Positions 42,584-50,640 of a DNA stretch of 64,000 nt are shown here, piece after piece. Source of the DNA: Clostridia bacterium (lineage in GTDB: Bacteria; Bacillota; Clostridia; Christensenellales; Borkfalkiaceae); contig JAFVYV010000011.1 of the NCBI GenBank assembly GCA_017508485.1, positions 112,962-176,961 on the forward strand. The letters run 5' to 3'. The translations under genes were made by a program, and so were the position numbers. Position 1 is the first letter of the stretch, and every line of letters begins with the position of its first letter. The notes beneath the pieces were generated by a model. It saw only the letters and a program-made list of their open reading frames with translations, was not told the DNA's origin and searched no databases.

Positions 42584-43529
42584 TATTAAAGATTTTGCAC
42601 AAAAACTTAATAATTACAGTAGTTTTGCAATTTTTTGCCATTATAGACCTGACGGCGACACTTTAGGTAGTGGTTTAGCCTTAAAATTAGGGCTTGAAAA
42701 GTTAGGGAAATGTGCAGAAGTTTTTTGTGATGATGAAGTTCCAAATAGATTTGACTTTTTAGAAGAAGTTAAGTTTGTCAATAGGGAATTTTTTGGCGAA
42801 TACGACGCATTTATTGCAGTTGACTCTGCAGAAATCGGTAGAATAGGTGCTTATCAAGAAATTTTTGATAGAAAGAAGGAAACTTTTTTACTTGACCACC
42901 ATATTTCAAACACAAAATACGCTAAGACTAACACGGTAATAGATAACGCGGCAAATTGTGAAAATATTTACGCATTACTTAAAGAATTAGGCGTAGAGTT
43001 AGATAAAAAAATTGCCACCCTTTTGATGATGGGCATAATGACTGATACGGGTAACTTTGCACACAGTAACGTTACGGAAAACACCTTTAGTGTTGCAAAA
43101 GAACTTATGAAATATGAAGTTGAAATTAACGCCATCAACTTTAATATGTTCAAGCGCCAATCAAAAGAAAGAGCCTATCTTTTTGGCTTAACAATGGAAA
43201 AAATCCGTTTCTTTTTAGACGGCAAACTTGCAATAATAACGGTTAGCAAGGAAAACATTGAAAAATCAGGCGCAAAATCTTCCGACACGGAAGGTTTTAT
43301 TGACTTCGTTATGGGTATTGACGGGGTAGAAGTTGGCATTTGCTTACTTGAAATGAAAACGGAAAACTACAAGGCAAGTTTTAGAACTAAAAAAAGTGAT
43401 GCAAACGCTATTGCAGGTGTTTACGGTGGCGGTGGTCACGTAAAAGCAAGTGGCGCAATTATAAACGGTATGTACGAAGACGTTATTGATAGATTAACTT
43501 ACACCGTTTCACAATATATAGAGGATTAA
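42573..43529 (+). CDS. nrnA: DHH/DHHA1 phosphoesterase (NrnA-like nanoRNase / pAp phosphatase)
   Basis: About 318 residues. DHH motifs: HYRPDGDTLGSG (motif I), AVDSAEIG (motif II), LLDHHIS (motif III) and GIMTDTGNF (motif IV); C-terminal DHHA1 domain with GGGGHVKASGA. Degrades short oligoribonucleotides and dephosphorylates pAp. Start: ATG at 42573, immediately preceded by an in-frame GTG; neither has a strong ribosome site, so coupling to rbfA is likely. In the conserved rbfA-nrnA-truB-ribF order. Confidence 0.93.
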   Translation: MKTSIKDFAQKLNNYSSFAIFCHYRPDGDTLGSGLALKLGLEKLGKCAEVFCDDEVPNRFDFLEEVKFVNREFFGEYDAFIAVDSAEIGRIGAYQEIFDRKKETFLLDHHISNTKYAKTNTVIDNAANCENIYALLKELGVELDKKIATLLMMGIMTDTGNFAHSNVTENTFSVAKELMKYEVEINAINFNMFKRQSKERAYLFGLTMEKIRFFLDGKLAIITVSKENIEKSGAKSSDTEGFIDFVMGIDGVEVGICLLEMKTENYKASFRTKKSDANAIAGVYGGGGHVKASGAIINGMYEDVIDRLTYTVSQYIED

Positions 43530-44381
43530 ATGCAAGGCTTTATAAACGTAATAAAGGAAAGTGGTATGACCTCTTTTGACGTTGTTAACAAGGTTAAAAG
43601 AAAGTTAAATATCCCTTGTGGACATATGGGTACTTTAGACCCTATGGCAAGTGGCGTTTTAGCAGTTGGTATAGGCAAAACCACAAGACTTTTTAATTAT
43701 TTATTAGATAAAGAAAAGGTGTACGTAGCCGACTTTGAGTTTGGTTATGAAACGGACACTTTAGACGTAACGGGTGAAGTTTTAAGGGAAAATAGATTTC
43801 CTATTAAAGAAGAAGATATTATAAAAAATCTACCGTCTTTTATAGGGGAAATTGACCAAATTCCACCAAAATACTCTGCAAAAAATATAAACGGTAAGCG
43901 TGGTTATCAACTTGCAAGAGAAGGTGTAGAATTTACTTTAGAGTCTAAAAAAGTTACCATTTTAGACTTCAAGCTCATAAAAAAAATAAACGATACGACC
44001 TATCGTTTTGAAATAACTTGTAAAGGTGGAACTTATATTCGTTCTCTAGCAAGAGATTTAGGGTATAAGTTAGGCACTTTTGGTACGATGGTTAGCCTTG
44101 ATAGAAGAAAAGCAGGTATTTTTACTTACGATAACGCTATCACGGTAGAAGAACTTTTAAATACGCCTATTGAAGAATTAAAAATTATCCCTGCTGATGA
44201 AGCCGTTGACTTTACTAAAATTTTACTTGGTAGAAGAACGGCAGAAAGGCTCGTTAACGGGGTTAAGGAAAAGTACGCTTATCCAGACGGTATTTATAGG
44301 GTGTACTCTAAGGTGGAATTTTTAGGTGTCGGCGAAGTAAAAGATTACGAATTTAAGTTAAAAGCCTACCTAAAAGAATAA
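43530..44381 (+). CDS. truB: tRNA pseudouridine(55) synthase TruB
   Basis: 283 residues. The TruB catalytic motif GHMGTLDPMASGVLAVGIGK, split about the active-site aspartate, is present, with KVYVADFEFGYETDTLD, IPPKYSAKNINGKRGYQLAR and GTYIRSLARDLGYKLG. The C-terminus carries a short PUA-like segment. Makes the TPsiC-loop pseudouridine in tRNA. It begins on the base after the nrnA stop, and is followed 7 bp later by ribF. Confidence 0.96.
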   Translation: MQGFINVIKESGMTSFDVVNKVKRKLNIPCGHMGTLDPMASGVLAVGIGKTTRLFNYLLDKEKVYVADFEFGYETDTLDVTGEVLRENRFPIKEEDIIKNLPSFIGEIDQIPPKYSAKNINGKRGYQLAREGVEFTLESKKVTILDFKLIKKINDTTYRFEITCKGGTYIRSLARDLGYKLGTFGTMVSLDRRKAGIFTYDNAITVEELLNTPIEELKIIPADEAVDFTKILLGRRTAERLVNGVKEKYAYPDGIYRVYSKVEFLGVGEVKDYEFKLKAYLKE

Positions 44382-44388
44382 GGAAAGT

Positions 44389-45252
44389 ATGAAAAGAATT
44401 ATTGCGCTAGGTTTTTTTGATTCTATTCATATAGGTCATAAAAAAATCATAACTGAATGTGTAAAAATTGCAAACAAAAAGGGCTTTACTCCGTCGGTAT
44501 TTATGTTTGACGGGGACTTAAAAGCATACTTTGACCCTAAATATAAAGGGGCAGTTTTTACTTTAACTGAAAGAAAAAGTTTAATAAAAGAACTTGGCGT
44601 AAAAGATTTTATAGTAAAAAAGGTAGAAAAGGAATTTTTAGCAGTAGATAGAAAGGACTTTTTGGACCTTTTAGTTAAAGAATATAACGCAGTAGGTTTC
44701 GTTTGTGGCTTTGACTATTCTTTTGGCAGGGGTGGACTTGGCACTACGGAATTTTTAACTGAGTATTGTAAAGAAAAGGGCTTATCTTTAAAAATAGTTA
44801 GCGAAGTTAAAAAAGAAAAGATAAAGGTTTCAACCAGCAGAATAAAAGACCTTTTAAGCGAAGGTAAGGTAAAAGAAGCCGGTAAACTTTTAGACGGAAA
44901 TTACTTTATAACTTCAACCGTAAAAGAAGGCAGAAAGGTTGGCAAAACCTTAGGTTTTCCTACCGTAAACTTAAAGGTAAGTAGCAAAAAAGTTATCATA
45001 AAAAAGGGCGTTTATAAAGGCAAAGTGTTTATAAACGGCATTGAATACAAAACCATAATAAACTACGGCACAGCCCCAACTTTCGGTGTTAAAAAGAATA
45101 TGGTTGAAGCGTATATTTTAGGCTTTAACGGGGACTTGTACGGCAAAAAATTAACAATTTATTTTGAAGATTTTTTAAGAGAAATTAAAAAGTTCAAAAC
45201 AAAAGAAGATTTAATAAAACAATTAAACAAGGATATAGCAAAAGTCAAATGA
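44389..45252 (+). CDS. ribF: Bifunctional riboflavin kinase/FAD synthetase
   Basis: 287 residues, two domains. The N-terminal nucleotidyltransferase has GFFDSIHIGHKKII, FDYSFGRGGLGT and VSTSRIKDLL; the C-terminal riboflavin kinase (from about residue 170) has GRKVGKTLGFPTVNL, KKGVYKGKVFINGIEY and INYGTAPTF. Converts riboflavin to FMN and FAD. The N-terminal GFFD is a variant of the more common GNFDGVH. Overlaps the next gene by 4 bp (ATGA). Confidence 0.95.
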   Translation: MKRIIALGFFDSIHIGHKKIITECVKIANKKGFTPSVFMFDGDLKAYFDPKYKGAVFTLTERKSLIKELGVKDFIVKKVEKEFLAVDRKDFLDLLVKEYNAVGFVCGFDYSFGRGGLGTTEFLTEYCKEKGLSLKIVSEVKKEKIKVSTSRIKDLLSEGKVKEAGKLLDGNYFITSTVKEGRKVGKTLGFPTVNLKVSSKKVIIKKGVYKGKVFINGIEYKTIINYGTAPTFGVKKNMVEAYILGFNGDLYGKKLTIYFEDFLREIKKFKTKEDLIKQLNKDIAKVK

Positions 45253-46103
45253 TAAAGTTTGGTCCAAGTGGAAACTCAAATAGTTTTTACGACGAAGGTA
45301 ATAAAAAAACTGAACAAACGCCTTTATGGCTAAAGGAAAGAGACCTTGACCTTTTTGAATATTCTTTTGGCAGAGGGGTAAATTTAGGGGACGAAAAGGC
45401 AATACTCTTAAAAAGACTATTTAGTGAACAAGGCATAGAAATTAGCGTTCACGCACCCTATTATATCAACTTTGCAGGTACTAGTGAAAACGCAGGTAAA
45501 TCTGTTAACTATTTAATAGAATCTGCTAAAAAAGTAAAACTTCTTGGTGGCGACAGGGTAATTTTTCACCCTGCAACCCAAGGAAAACTTGATAGGGAAA
45601 CGGCAGTAAACTTAACAAAAGAAAGGCTTAAAAACTTAGTACAAGCCGTTTACGAAAACGGGCTTGAAGATATTAAGTTTTGCCCTGAAACTATGGGCAA
45701 GTTAGCGCAAATAGGCACTATTAAAGAAATAGTTGATTTTTGCAAAATAGACAAAATTTTTCTTCCTTGCATAGACTTTGGTCATATAAACGCAAGAGAG
45801 CAAGGCAGTTTAAAAACTAAAGAAGACTATTTAGTTAGACTAAAATATTTAATAAACGAACTAGGTTTTGAAAGAGTTAAGAACTTCCACGTGCATTTTA
45901 GCAAGATAGAATACACAATTAAAGGGGAACTTCGCCACTTAACCTTTGAAGATGAAGTTTTTGGTCCACCTATTGAACCGTTCATAGACGCTTTAATGGA
46001 ATTAGGGTTAGAACCGTATATTTTATGCGAGTCAAACGGCACGCAAGCAGAAGACTCTATAAAAATGAAGAAAATTTATAAAGGTAAATTGACTTTAGAA
46101 TAA
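45249..46103 (+). CDS. nfo: Endonuclease IV-like AP endonuclease (TIM barrel)
   Basis: 284 residues of the AP endonuclease 2 superfamily. Zinc-ligand regions: ISVHAPYYINFA, RVIFHPA, FCPETMGK, IDFGHINA, NFHVHFSKIEY and YILCESNG. These correspond in order to the His, Glu, Asp and His ligands of Nfo. It would cut DNA at abasic sites in base excision repair. The N-terminus (MIKFGPSGNSNSFYDEG) departs from classical Nfo, so it belongs to a side branch of the family; a non-DNA role cannot be excluded. Overlaps ribF by 4 bp. Confidence 0.85.
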   Translation: MIKFGPSGNSNSFYDEGNKKTEQTPLWLKERDLDLFEYSFGRGVNLGDEKAILLKRLFSEQGIEISVHAPYYINFAGTSENAGKSVNYLIESAKKVKLLGGDRVIFHPATQGKLDRETAVNLTKERLKNLVQAVYENGLEDIKFCPETMGKLAQIGTIKEIVDFCKIDKIFLPCIDFGHINAREQGSLKTKEDYLVRLKYLINELGFERVKNFHVHFSKIEYTIKGELRHLTFEDEVFGPPIEPFIDALMELGLEPYILCESNGTQAEDSIKMKKIYKGKLTLE

Positions 46104-46117
46104 AAGTTTGTTATAAT
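46089..46117 (+). promoter_or_regulatory. SigA promoter of the pepP-efp operon
   Basis: TTGACT at 46089-46094 (inside the end of the nfo-like gene), 17-bp spacer, TATAAT at 46112-46117. Confidence 0.75.
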
Positions 46118-46136
46118 AATTAAGTAAAGGAATTTA

Positions 46137-47153
46137 GTGGTAAAAAAAGTGAAAGATTTAATGCTTTTAACTAATGAAAAGCAGGTTTATTACTTTTCAG
46201 GTTTTTTAACGGAAGACGGGTTTTTACTAAAGGGTAAAGATACAACGCTTTTTGTTGACGACAGGTATTATGAAGAAGCGGTTAAAACTGTTAAAAAGGG
46301 CGTAATAGTTAAAAAGTTGACTTCTTTTAACGATATAAAGGAAGAAGTTTTGCGTTTAGACGCAAAAGAACTTTTAATTGACTTTGAAACGGTAAGCCAT
46401 AGTGAAGCCATTAAGTATCAAGAATTTATTTCTATAAAAGACTGTTCAAAAGAACTTAAAGAAACTTTTTTGATAAAAGATAAAAGTGAAATTGAACTAA
46501 TCAAAAAAGCATCAAGTATAACCGAAAAGGCCTTTTATAAATCTATTAAAAAGATAAGAAAGGGCATAACGGAATTAAAGTTAAAAAATATAATAGAAAA
46601 CAACTTAAAAAAACTAGGCGCAAGTGGCAGTAGTTTTGATATCATAGTTGCTTTTCAAGAAAATTCTGCAATTCCACACCACAAAGCAGGGGACAGAAAA
46701 TTAGGCAAAAACGAAGTTGTTTTAATTGATATGGGTGCCGTTTACAAAGGGTACGCATCTGATATGACAAGAACGCTTTTTTACGGCAAACCACCAATAA
46801 AATTCGTTTCTTGCTACGAAGCCGTTAAACAGGCAAACGAACTTGCAATTAAAAATATAACTTTAGGTATGACGGCAAAAGATGCAGACGCTATTGCAAG
46901 AAACAGCCTAAAAGAAGTTTATTTAGACACCTATTTTACACACTCACTTGGACACGGAGTAGGGCTTAACATACACGAAGCGCCAACTTTAAGCAAAAAA
47001 AGTGAAGAAGTTATAAAAGAAGATATGGTGTTCACGATAGAACCGGGCGTTTACTTTGAAGGGGAATTCGGTATAAGAATAGAAGATACCGTTGTTATGC
47101 AAAAGTCGCCTAAAAGGTTATTTACTGACGATAAAAAATTAATAATAAAATAA
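46137..47153 (+). CDS. Xaa-Pro aminopeptidase/dipeptidase (M24)
   Basis: 338 residues from a GTG at 46137 with AAAGGA upstream. A creatinase-like N-terminal domain (1-115) precedes a pita-bread M24 domain with the full metal set: [19 protein letters not shown] (two Asp), [13 protein letters not shown] (His), [11 protein letters not shown] (Glu) and GIRIEDTV (Glu). Removes or splits residues before proline. Located immediately before efp, a very common Firmicute pairing; EF-P itself acts on polyproline stretches. Confidence 0.93.
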   Translation: MVKKVKDLMLLTNEKQVYYFSGFLTEDGFLLKGKDTTLFVDDRYYEEAVKTVKKGVIVKKLTSFNDIKEEVLRLDAKELLIDFETVSHSEAIKYQEFISIKDCSKELKETFLIKDKSEIELIKKASSITEKAFYKSIKKIRKGITELKLKNIIENNLKKLGASGSSFDIIVAFQENSAIPHHKAGDRKLGKNEVVLIDMGAVYKGYASDMTRTLFYGKPPIKFVSCYEAVKQANELAIKNITLGMTAKDADAIARNSLKEVYLDTYFTHSLGHGVGLNIHEAPTLSKKSEEVIKEDMVFTIEPGVYFEGEFGIRIEDTVVMQKSPKRLFTDDKKLIIK

Positions 47154-47178
47154 TATTTGAATATAAAGGAGAAAACAA

Positions 47179-47739
47179 ATGATTTCAGCAGGTGAATTTA
47201 GAAAAGGCGTTACGTTTGAATATGAAAACTCAATCTACACAGTAGTTGAATTCCAACACGTAAAACCAGGTAAGGGTGCAGCGTTCGTTAGAACAAGATT
47301 AAAGAACGTTGTAACAGGTTCAGTACTTGAGAGAACTTTCAACCCAACGGAAAAGGTACAAGAAGCGCACATTGAAACTAAGAATATGACTTATTCTTAC
47401 ACAGATGGCGAACTTTATTACTTTATGGACCAAGAATACAACCTAACCCCACTAAACTACGACCAAGTAGAAGAAGCGTTAAAGTATATTAAAGAAAACG
47501 ACCCTGTTATCGTAAAATCATACAAGGGCGCTGCTTTCTCAGTAGAATGTGAAAACTTCGTTGTATTAAGAGTAGTTGAAGCAGACCCATCAGTTAAGGG
47601 TAATACGGCAACTAACGCAACTAAAGACGCTGTTCTAGAAACAGGCGCAAAAATCCAAGTACCAATGTTCGTTAACGAAGGTGAACTTATCAGAGTTGAC
47701 ACAAGAACTGGCGAATATATGGAAAGAGTTAAGGAATAA
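47179..47739 (+). CDS. efp: Elongation factor P
   Basis: 186 residues, standard length; three OB-like domains. KOW-like start [39 protein letters not shown] (the loop whose tip lysine-like position is used for modification), YMDQEYN-type central segment and C-terminal [20 protein letters not shown]. Relieves ribosome stalling at polyproline. AAAGGAG precedes the ATG; terminator follows. Confidence 0.97.
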   Translation: MISAGEFRKGVTFEYENSIYTVVEFQHVKPGKGAAFVRTRLKNVVTGSVLERTFNPTEKVQEAHIETKNMTYSYTDGELYYFMDQEYNLTPLNYDQVEEALKYIKENDPVIVKSYKGAAFSVECENFVVLRVVEADPSVKGNTATNATKDAVLETGAKIQVPMFVNEGELIRVDTRTGEYMERVKE

Positions 47740-47750
47740 TAAAAAATCTG

Positions 47751-47778
47751 CCCACAAATTTTTTGTGGGTATATTTTT
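47751..47778 (+). terminator. Terminator after efp
   Basis: An 8-bp stem CCCACAAA/TTTGTGGG (47751-47758 with 47762-47769), then TATATTTTT; moderate strength, so some read-through into the SDR gene is possible. Confidence 0.7.
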
Positions 47779-47787
47779 AGTAGAGAT

Positions 47788-48504
47788 ATGAAGACGGTTT
47801 TAATAACTGGTTTTGCAACGGGCATAGGAAAAGAAACTGCCCGTTTATTTGCAAAAAACGGTTACAATGTAATAGGTGTTTATAATAGTTCTTTTTTAGA
47901 AGCAGAAGCCTTGAAGTGCGAACTTGAAGGCTTAGGCTCTTTTTGTCAAATCGTAAAAGCCGACCTAGAAAAAACTGAAGATATACTTTCTATAAAGGAT
48001 AAAGTTATAGGTTTTAAGAATATTGACGTTTTAGTAAACAACGCAGGTGTTTCTTGCGTTAATTTAATAACGGAAACGGATGAAACCACTTGGGACAAAG
48101 TGTTTAATATTAACTTAAAATCAGTATACTTATTAACAAACGCCGTTTTAGAAAATATGATTTCAAAAAAGAGTGGCGTAATAGTAAACGTCTCTTCTAT
48201 TTGGGGAATAACTGGTGCATCTATGGAAGTTTGTTATTCTGCGTCAAAAGCAGGTCTTATCGGCTACACAAAAGCACTTGCAAAAGAAGTTTTACCATCA
48301 TTTATTAGGGTAAACTGCGTTGCTCCTGGCGTTATTGATACCAAAATGAACGACTGTTTTGACAAAGAAGAACTAATTAAGGACCTACCTTTAGGTAGAC
48401 TTGGAAAGGCAGAAGAAGTTGCAAACGCAATTTACTTTTTAGCAACCAACGAATATATAACTGGTCAAGTTTTAACGGTTGACGGTGGTTTTTTAGGAGA
48501 ATAA
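47788..48504 (+). CDS. Short-chain dehydrogenase/reductase (FabG-like)
   Basis: 238 residues. Classical SDR: cofactor loop TGFATGIGKETARLF, NNAGVS, catalytic serine in VNVSSIWG, YSASKAG (Tyr/Lys) and C-terminal YITGQVLTVDGGF. It resembles 3-oxoacyl-ACP reductase FabG, but no other fatty-acid synthesis genes are nearby, so the substrate is open. No classical promoter is visible in the 48 bp after efp; the following gene starts 2 bp later. Confidence 0.85.
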   Translation: MKTVLITGFATGIGKETARLFAKNGYNVIGVYNSSFLEAEALKCELEGLGSFCQIVKADLEKTEDILSIKDKVIGFKNIDVLVNNAGVSCVNLITETDETTWDKVFNINLKSVYLLTNAVLENMISKKSGVIVNVSSIWGITGASMEVCYSASKAGLIGYTKALAKEVLPSFIRVNCVAPGVIDTKMNDCFDKEELIKDLPLGRLGKAEEVANAIYFLATNEYITGQVLTVDGGFLGE

Positions 48505-48505
48505 A

Positions 48506-49330
48506 ATGAGTTCTTTAAGTGAAAGCGCAAACAAAACACCGTTAAAATATCTTTTGGCAACGGTTTTGCTTGTCGGTGCAATAATTTCCGTACCGATAGA
48601 TAAAATTTTACTTTTATTAGGAATTAAAGAAACGGTTAATGCACTTTTTATTGCTAACACTATCGTTAGGCTAATAGGCGTTGCCGTTTTCGGTTTTTTA
48701 TTTTATAAGTTTGGCTTTATAAATTATATAAAAGAGTTCAACCTTAAAGGCTTAATCGTCGTTATTTTGCCTTTACTTGTAGCAATAAACAACTTCCCCT
48801 TTATAGCACATTTTAAGGGATTAGGCGTAATAACGGAAAAGGGCATAACTATTATACTATATTTAGTGTGGTGTTTATCGGTTGCCCTTTTAGAAGAATT
48901 AGCCTTCCGTGGCATAGTTTACCCCTTAATTAAAATCAAATTAGAACAAAAAGGAACAAAAAATCCAGTTTTTTGGAGTATAGCACTTCAAGGCTTAATT
49001 TTTGGTGGTATGCACCTACTAAATATATTTGGTTCAAACCCACTTGCCGTGCTATTACAAATAGGGTATTCGTTTTTAACAGGCTCAATGTTTGCAATAA
49101 CACTTTTATACACAAAAAACCTTGCCGTTCCTATAATTTTACACTTTATATACAATGCTTGTGGTCTTTTTTACGACCATTTAGGCAGTTTAGGTTTTGA
49201 AAATCATTGGAACTTACCAACAATAATAATAACGGCAGTTTTAGCAGTTATAACCATAACTTTTATGGTGTTTGCCGTTATAAAAAAGGAAAAAAAGGAA
49301 AAAGATGAAAAATTTAGAGAAAGAATTTAA
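48506..49330 (+). CDS. CPBP-family intramembrane metalloprotease
   Basis: 274 residues with about seven to eight hydrophobic segments. The Abi/CPBP (CAAX protease-like) motifs are present: LLEELAFRGIVYPL (EExxxR), FGGMHLLN (histidine motif) and ILHFIYNACG. Family members cleave within membranes and are linked to prenyl-protein processing, bacteriocin self-immunity or envelope stress; no substrate is evident. Overlaps the serine hydrolase by 26 bp. Confidence 0.86.
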   Translation: MSSLSESANKTPLKYLLATVLLVGAIISVPIDKILLLLGIKETVNALFIANTIVRLIGVAVFGFLFYKFGFINYIKEFNLKGLIVVILPLLVAINNFPFIAHFKGLGVITEKGITIILYLVWCLSVALLEELAFRGIVYPLIKIKLEQKGTKNPVFWSIALQGLIFGGMHLLNIFGSNPLAVLLQIGYSFLTGSMFAITLLYTKNLAVPIILHFIYNACGLFYDHLGSLGFENHWNLPTIIITAVLAVITITFMVFAVIKKEKKEKDEKFRERI

Positions 49331-50330
49331 TAGATTAGTAAACGAAAAATACGTTTATAACCTTGCCGTAAAAGTAGGCATAGGCGATAAAGTTTTGTTT
49401 GAAAAATACGCATCGCCAAACGGCGAATTTGATGAAAATTCTATGATAGAAGTGGCGTCTGTTACTAAAATGATAGTAACTACTTCACTAGCGCTTGTGG
49501 CTATGACAAAAGGCTTACTATCTAAAGACGACTTAGTTTCAAAATTTTTCCCTGTCCCTGATGATAGAAAGAATTTAACCATTGAAAACGTAATGTCGCA
49601 CAGCATAGGCTACGGTGGTGGAAACCTTTGTCTTAACCACGTAACGAGAGAAAACGTGCAAGATTTTATATTAAACAAACAAATGACTTTTACCCCTGGT
49701 GAAAGAGCGTCATATTCTTGTTTAGCCTTTATTTTGCTTGGCAAAATTGTAGAAAAGATTTTTAATGAAGATTTAGACACGGCTTTCAAAAAATACGTAG
49801 CAGAACCTTTAGGTATGTTTAACAGCACCTTTAACTATAAAGGAGACGGGCATTTAGTAAACGTTCAAAGAACTTTTGAATCAAGATTTTTAGTAAACGA
49901 CTTTAACGCAAGATATCTTGGTGGTATGGTAGGCAACGCAGGGCTATTTACTTGTATGAAAGACTGTTTCACTTACGCACAAATGCTACTAAATAACGGC
50001 TATCCTATCATAAGTGAAGAAGTTTTCAAACTAGCAACCAAAAACTACTCAAAACACCCTGATGATGAAGGTAGGGGACTAGGCTTTGTTTACCTAAACA
50101 AAAACTATCCACAAACTTTACCACTTTTCCCTGACGGGTCTATAGGCCACGCGGGACACACGGGACAAAGTTTGTATATTGACCCTGTTTCAAAACTTTA
50201 CGCAATAATTTTATCGGACGCAAGTAATACTTCTTATGAAAAAATGGGTAAAGGAGATTATAATATGGTAATCCAAATGCGTACGGACTTACATAGGGCA
50301 ATAAAATTAGACCTTGAAAATTTAAAATAA
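49305..50330 (+). CDS. Beta-lactamase-family serine hydrolase
   Basis: 341 residues, no signal peptide. Class C/PBP-like motifs: SVTK (SxxK nucleophile, in EVASVTKMIVTTSLALVA), SYSC at the Tyr motif position where YxN is usual, and HAGHTGQS as the third motif. Likely an esterase or D-amino-acid-type hydrolase in the cytoplasm rather than a resistance enzyme, given the lack of export signal. An AAAAAGGAAAA site precedes the ATG inside the CPBP gene. Last gene of the SDR-CPBP-hydrolase run. Confidence 0.85.
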   Translation: MKNLEKEFNRLVNEKYVYNLAVKVGIGDKVLFEKYASPNGEFDENSMIEVASVTKMIVTTSLALVAMTKGLLSKDDLVSKFFPVPDDRKNLTIENVMSHSIGYGGGNLCLNHVTRENVQDFILNKQMTFTPGERASYSCLAFILLGKIVEKIFNEDLDTAFKKYVAEPLGMFNSTFNYKGDGHLVNVQRTFESRFLVNDFNARYLGGMVGNAGLFTCMKDCFTYAQMLLNNGYPIISEEVFKLATKNYSKHPDDEGRGLGFVYLNKNYPQTLPLFPDGSIGHAGHTGQSLYIDPVSKLYAIILSDASNTSYEKMGKGDYNMVIQMRTDLHRAIKLDLENLK

Positions 50331-50403
50331 CAAAAAAATTTAAATAAAAAATAGACTAAATTTTGCTTAAAAACAAGCAAAAATCGTTAGTAAAAATCAG
50401 TAC

Positions 50404-50432
50404 AAAACGGCTTAACAAAAGCCGTTTTTTTT
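50404..50432 (+). terminator. Terminator after the serine hydrolase gene
   Basis: A 10-bp stem AAAACGGCTT/AAGCCGTTTT with a 5-base loop and a T8 run. A smaller TTGCTT/AAGCAA inverted repeat precedes it at about 50367-50384. Confidence 0.88.
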
Positions 50433-50495
50433 GCTATAAAAAGGGTTTATAAAGGCGCGAACCTTGAAAAAACCTTGAAAAACCTTTAAAAATAG

Positions 50496-50524
50496 TTGCG
50501 TTTTTTGTCATTTAGTAGTATAAT
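50496..50524 (+). promoter_or_regulatory. SigA promoter of the giant lipoprotein gene
   Basis: TTGCGT at 50496-50501, 17-bp spacer, TATAAT at 50519-50524. The 310-bp gap between genes holds this promoter, the upstream terminator and the hairpin below. Confidence 0.68.
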
Positions 50525-50531
50525 TACAAAC

Positions 50532-50552
50532 TAGAATAATATAATTATTCTA
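50532..50552 (+). promoter_or_regulatory. 5'-end hairpin/palindrome in the lipoprotein leader
   Basis: A perfect 9-bp inverted repeat TAGAATAAT/ATTATTCTA with a 3-base loop starting at the predicted transcript start. Either an operator or an mRNA-stabilising 5' stem; leader length is about 110 nt. Confidence 0.45.
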
Positions 50553-50640
50553 TTAAAAATTTTATTTTTGTTAGCAATGCGCTAAAGATTTTTGAGGTTT
50601 TATTTTTTTAACGCATCAAGCTTTTACAAAGGAGAAAATT

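Noticed and set aside
49305..50330. Antibiotic-resistance beta-lactamase
   Set aside because: There is no signal peptide and the second motif is YSC rather than YxN; a general serine hydrolase is the more cautious reading.
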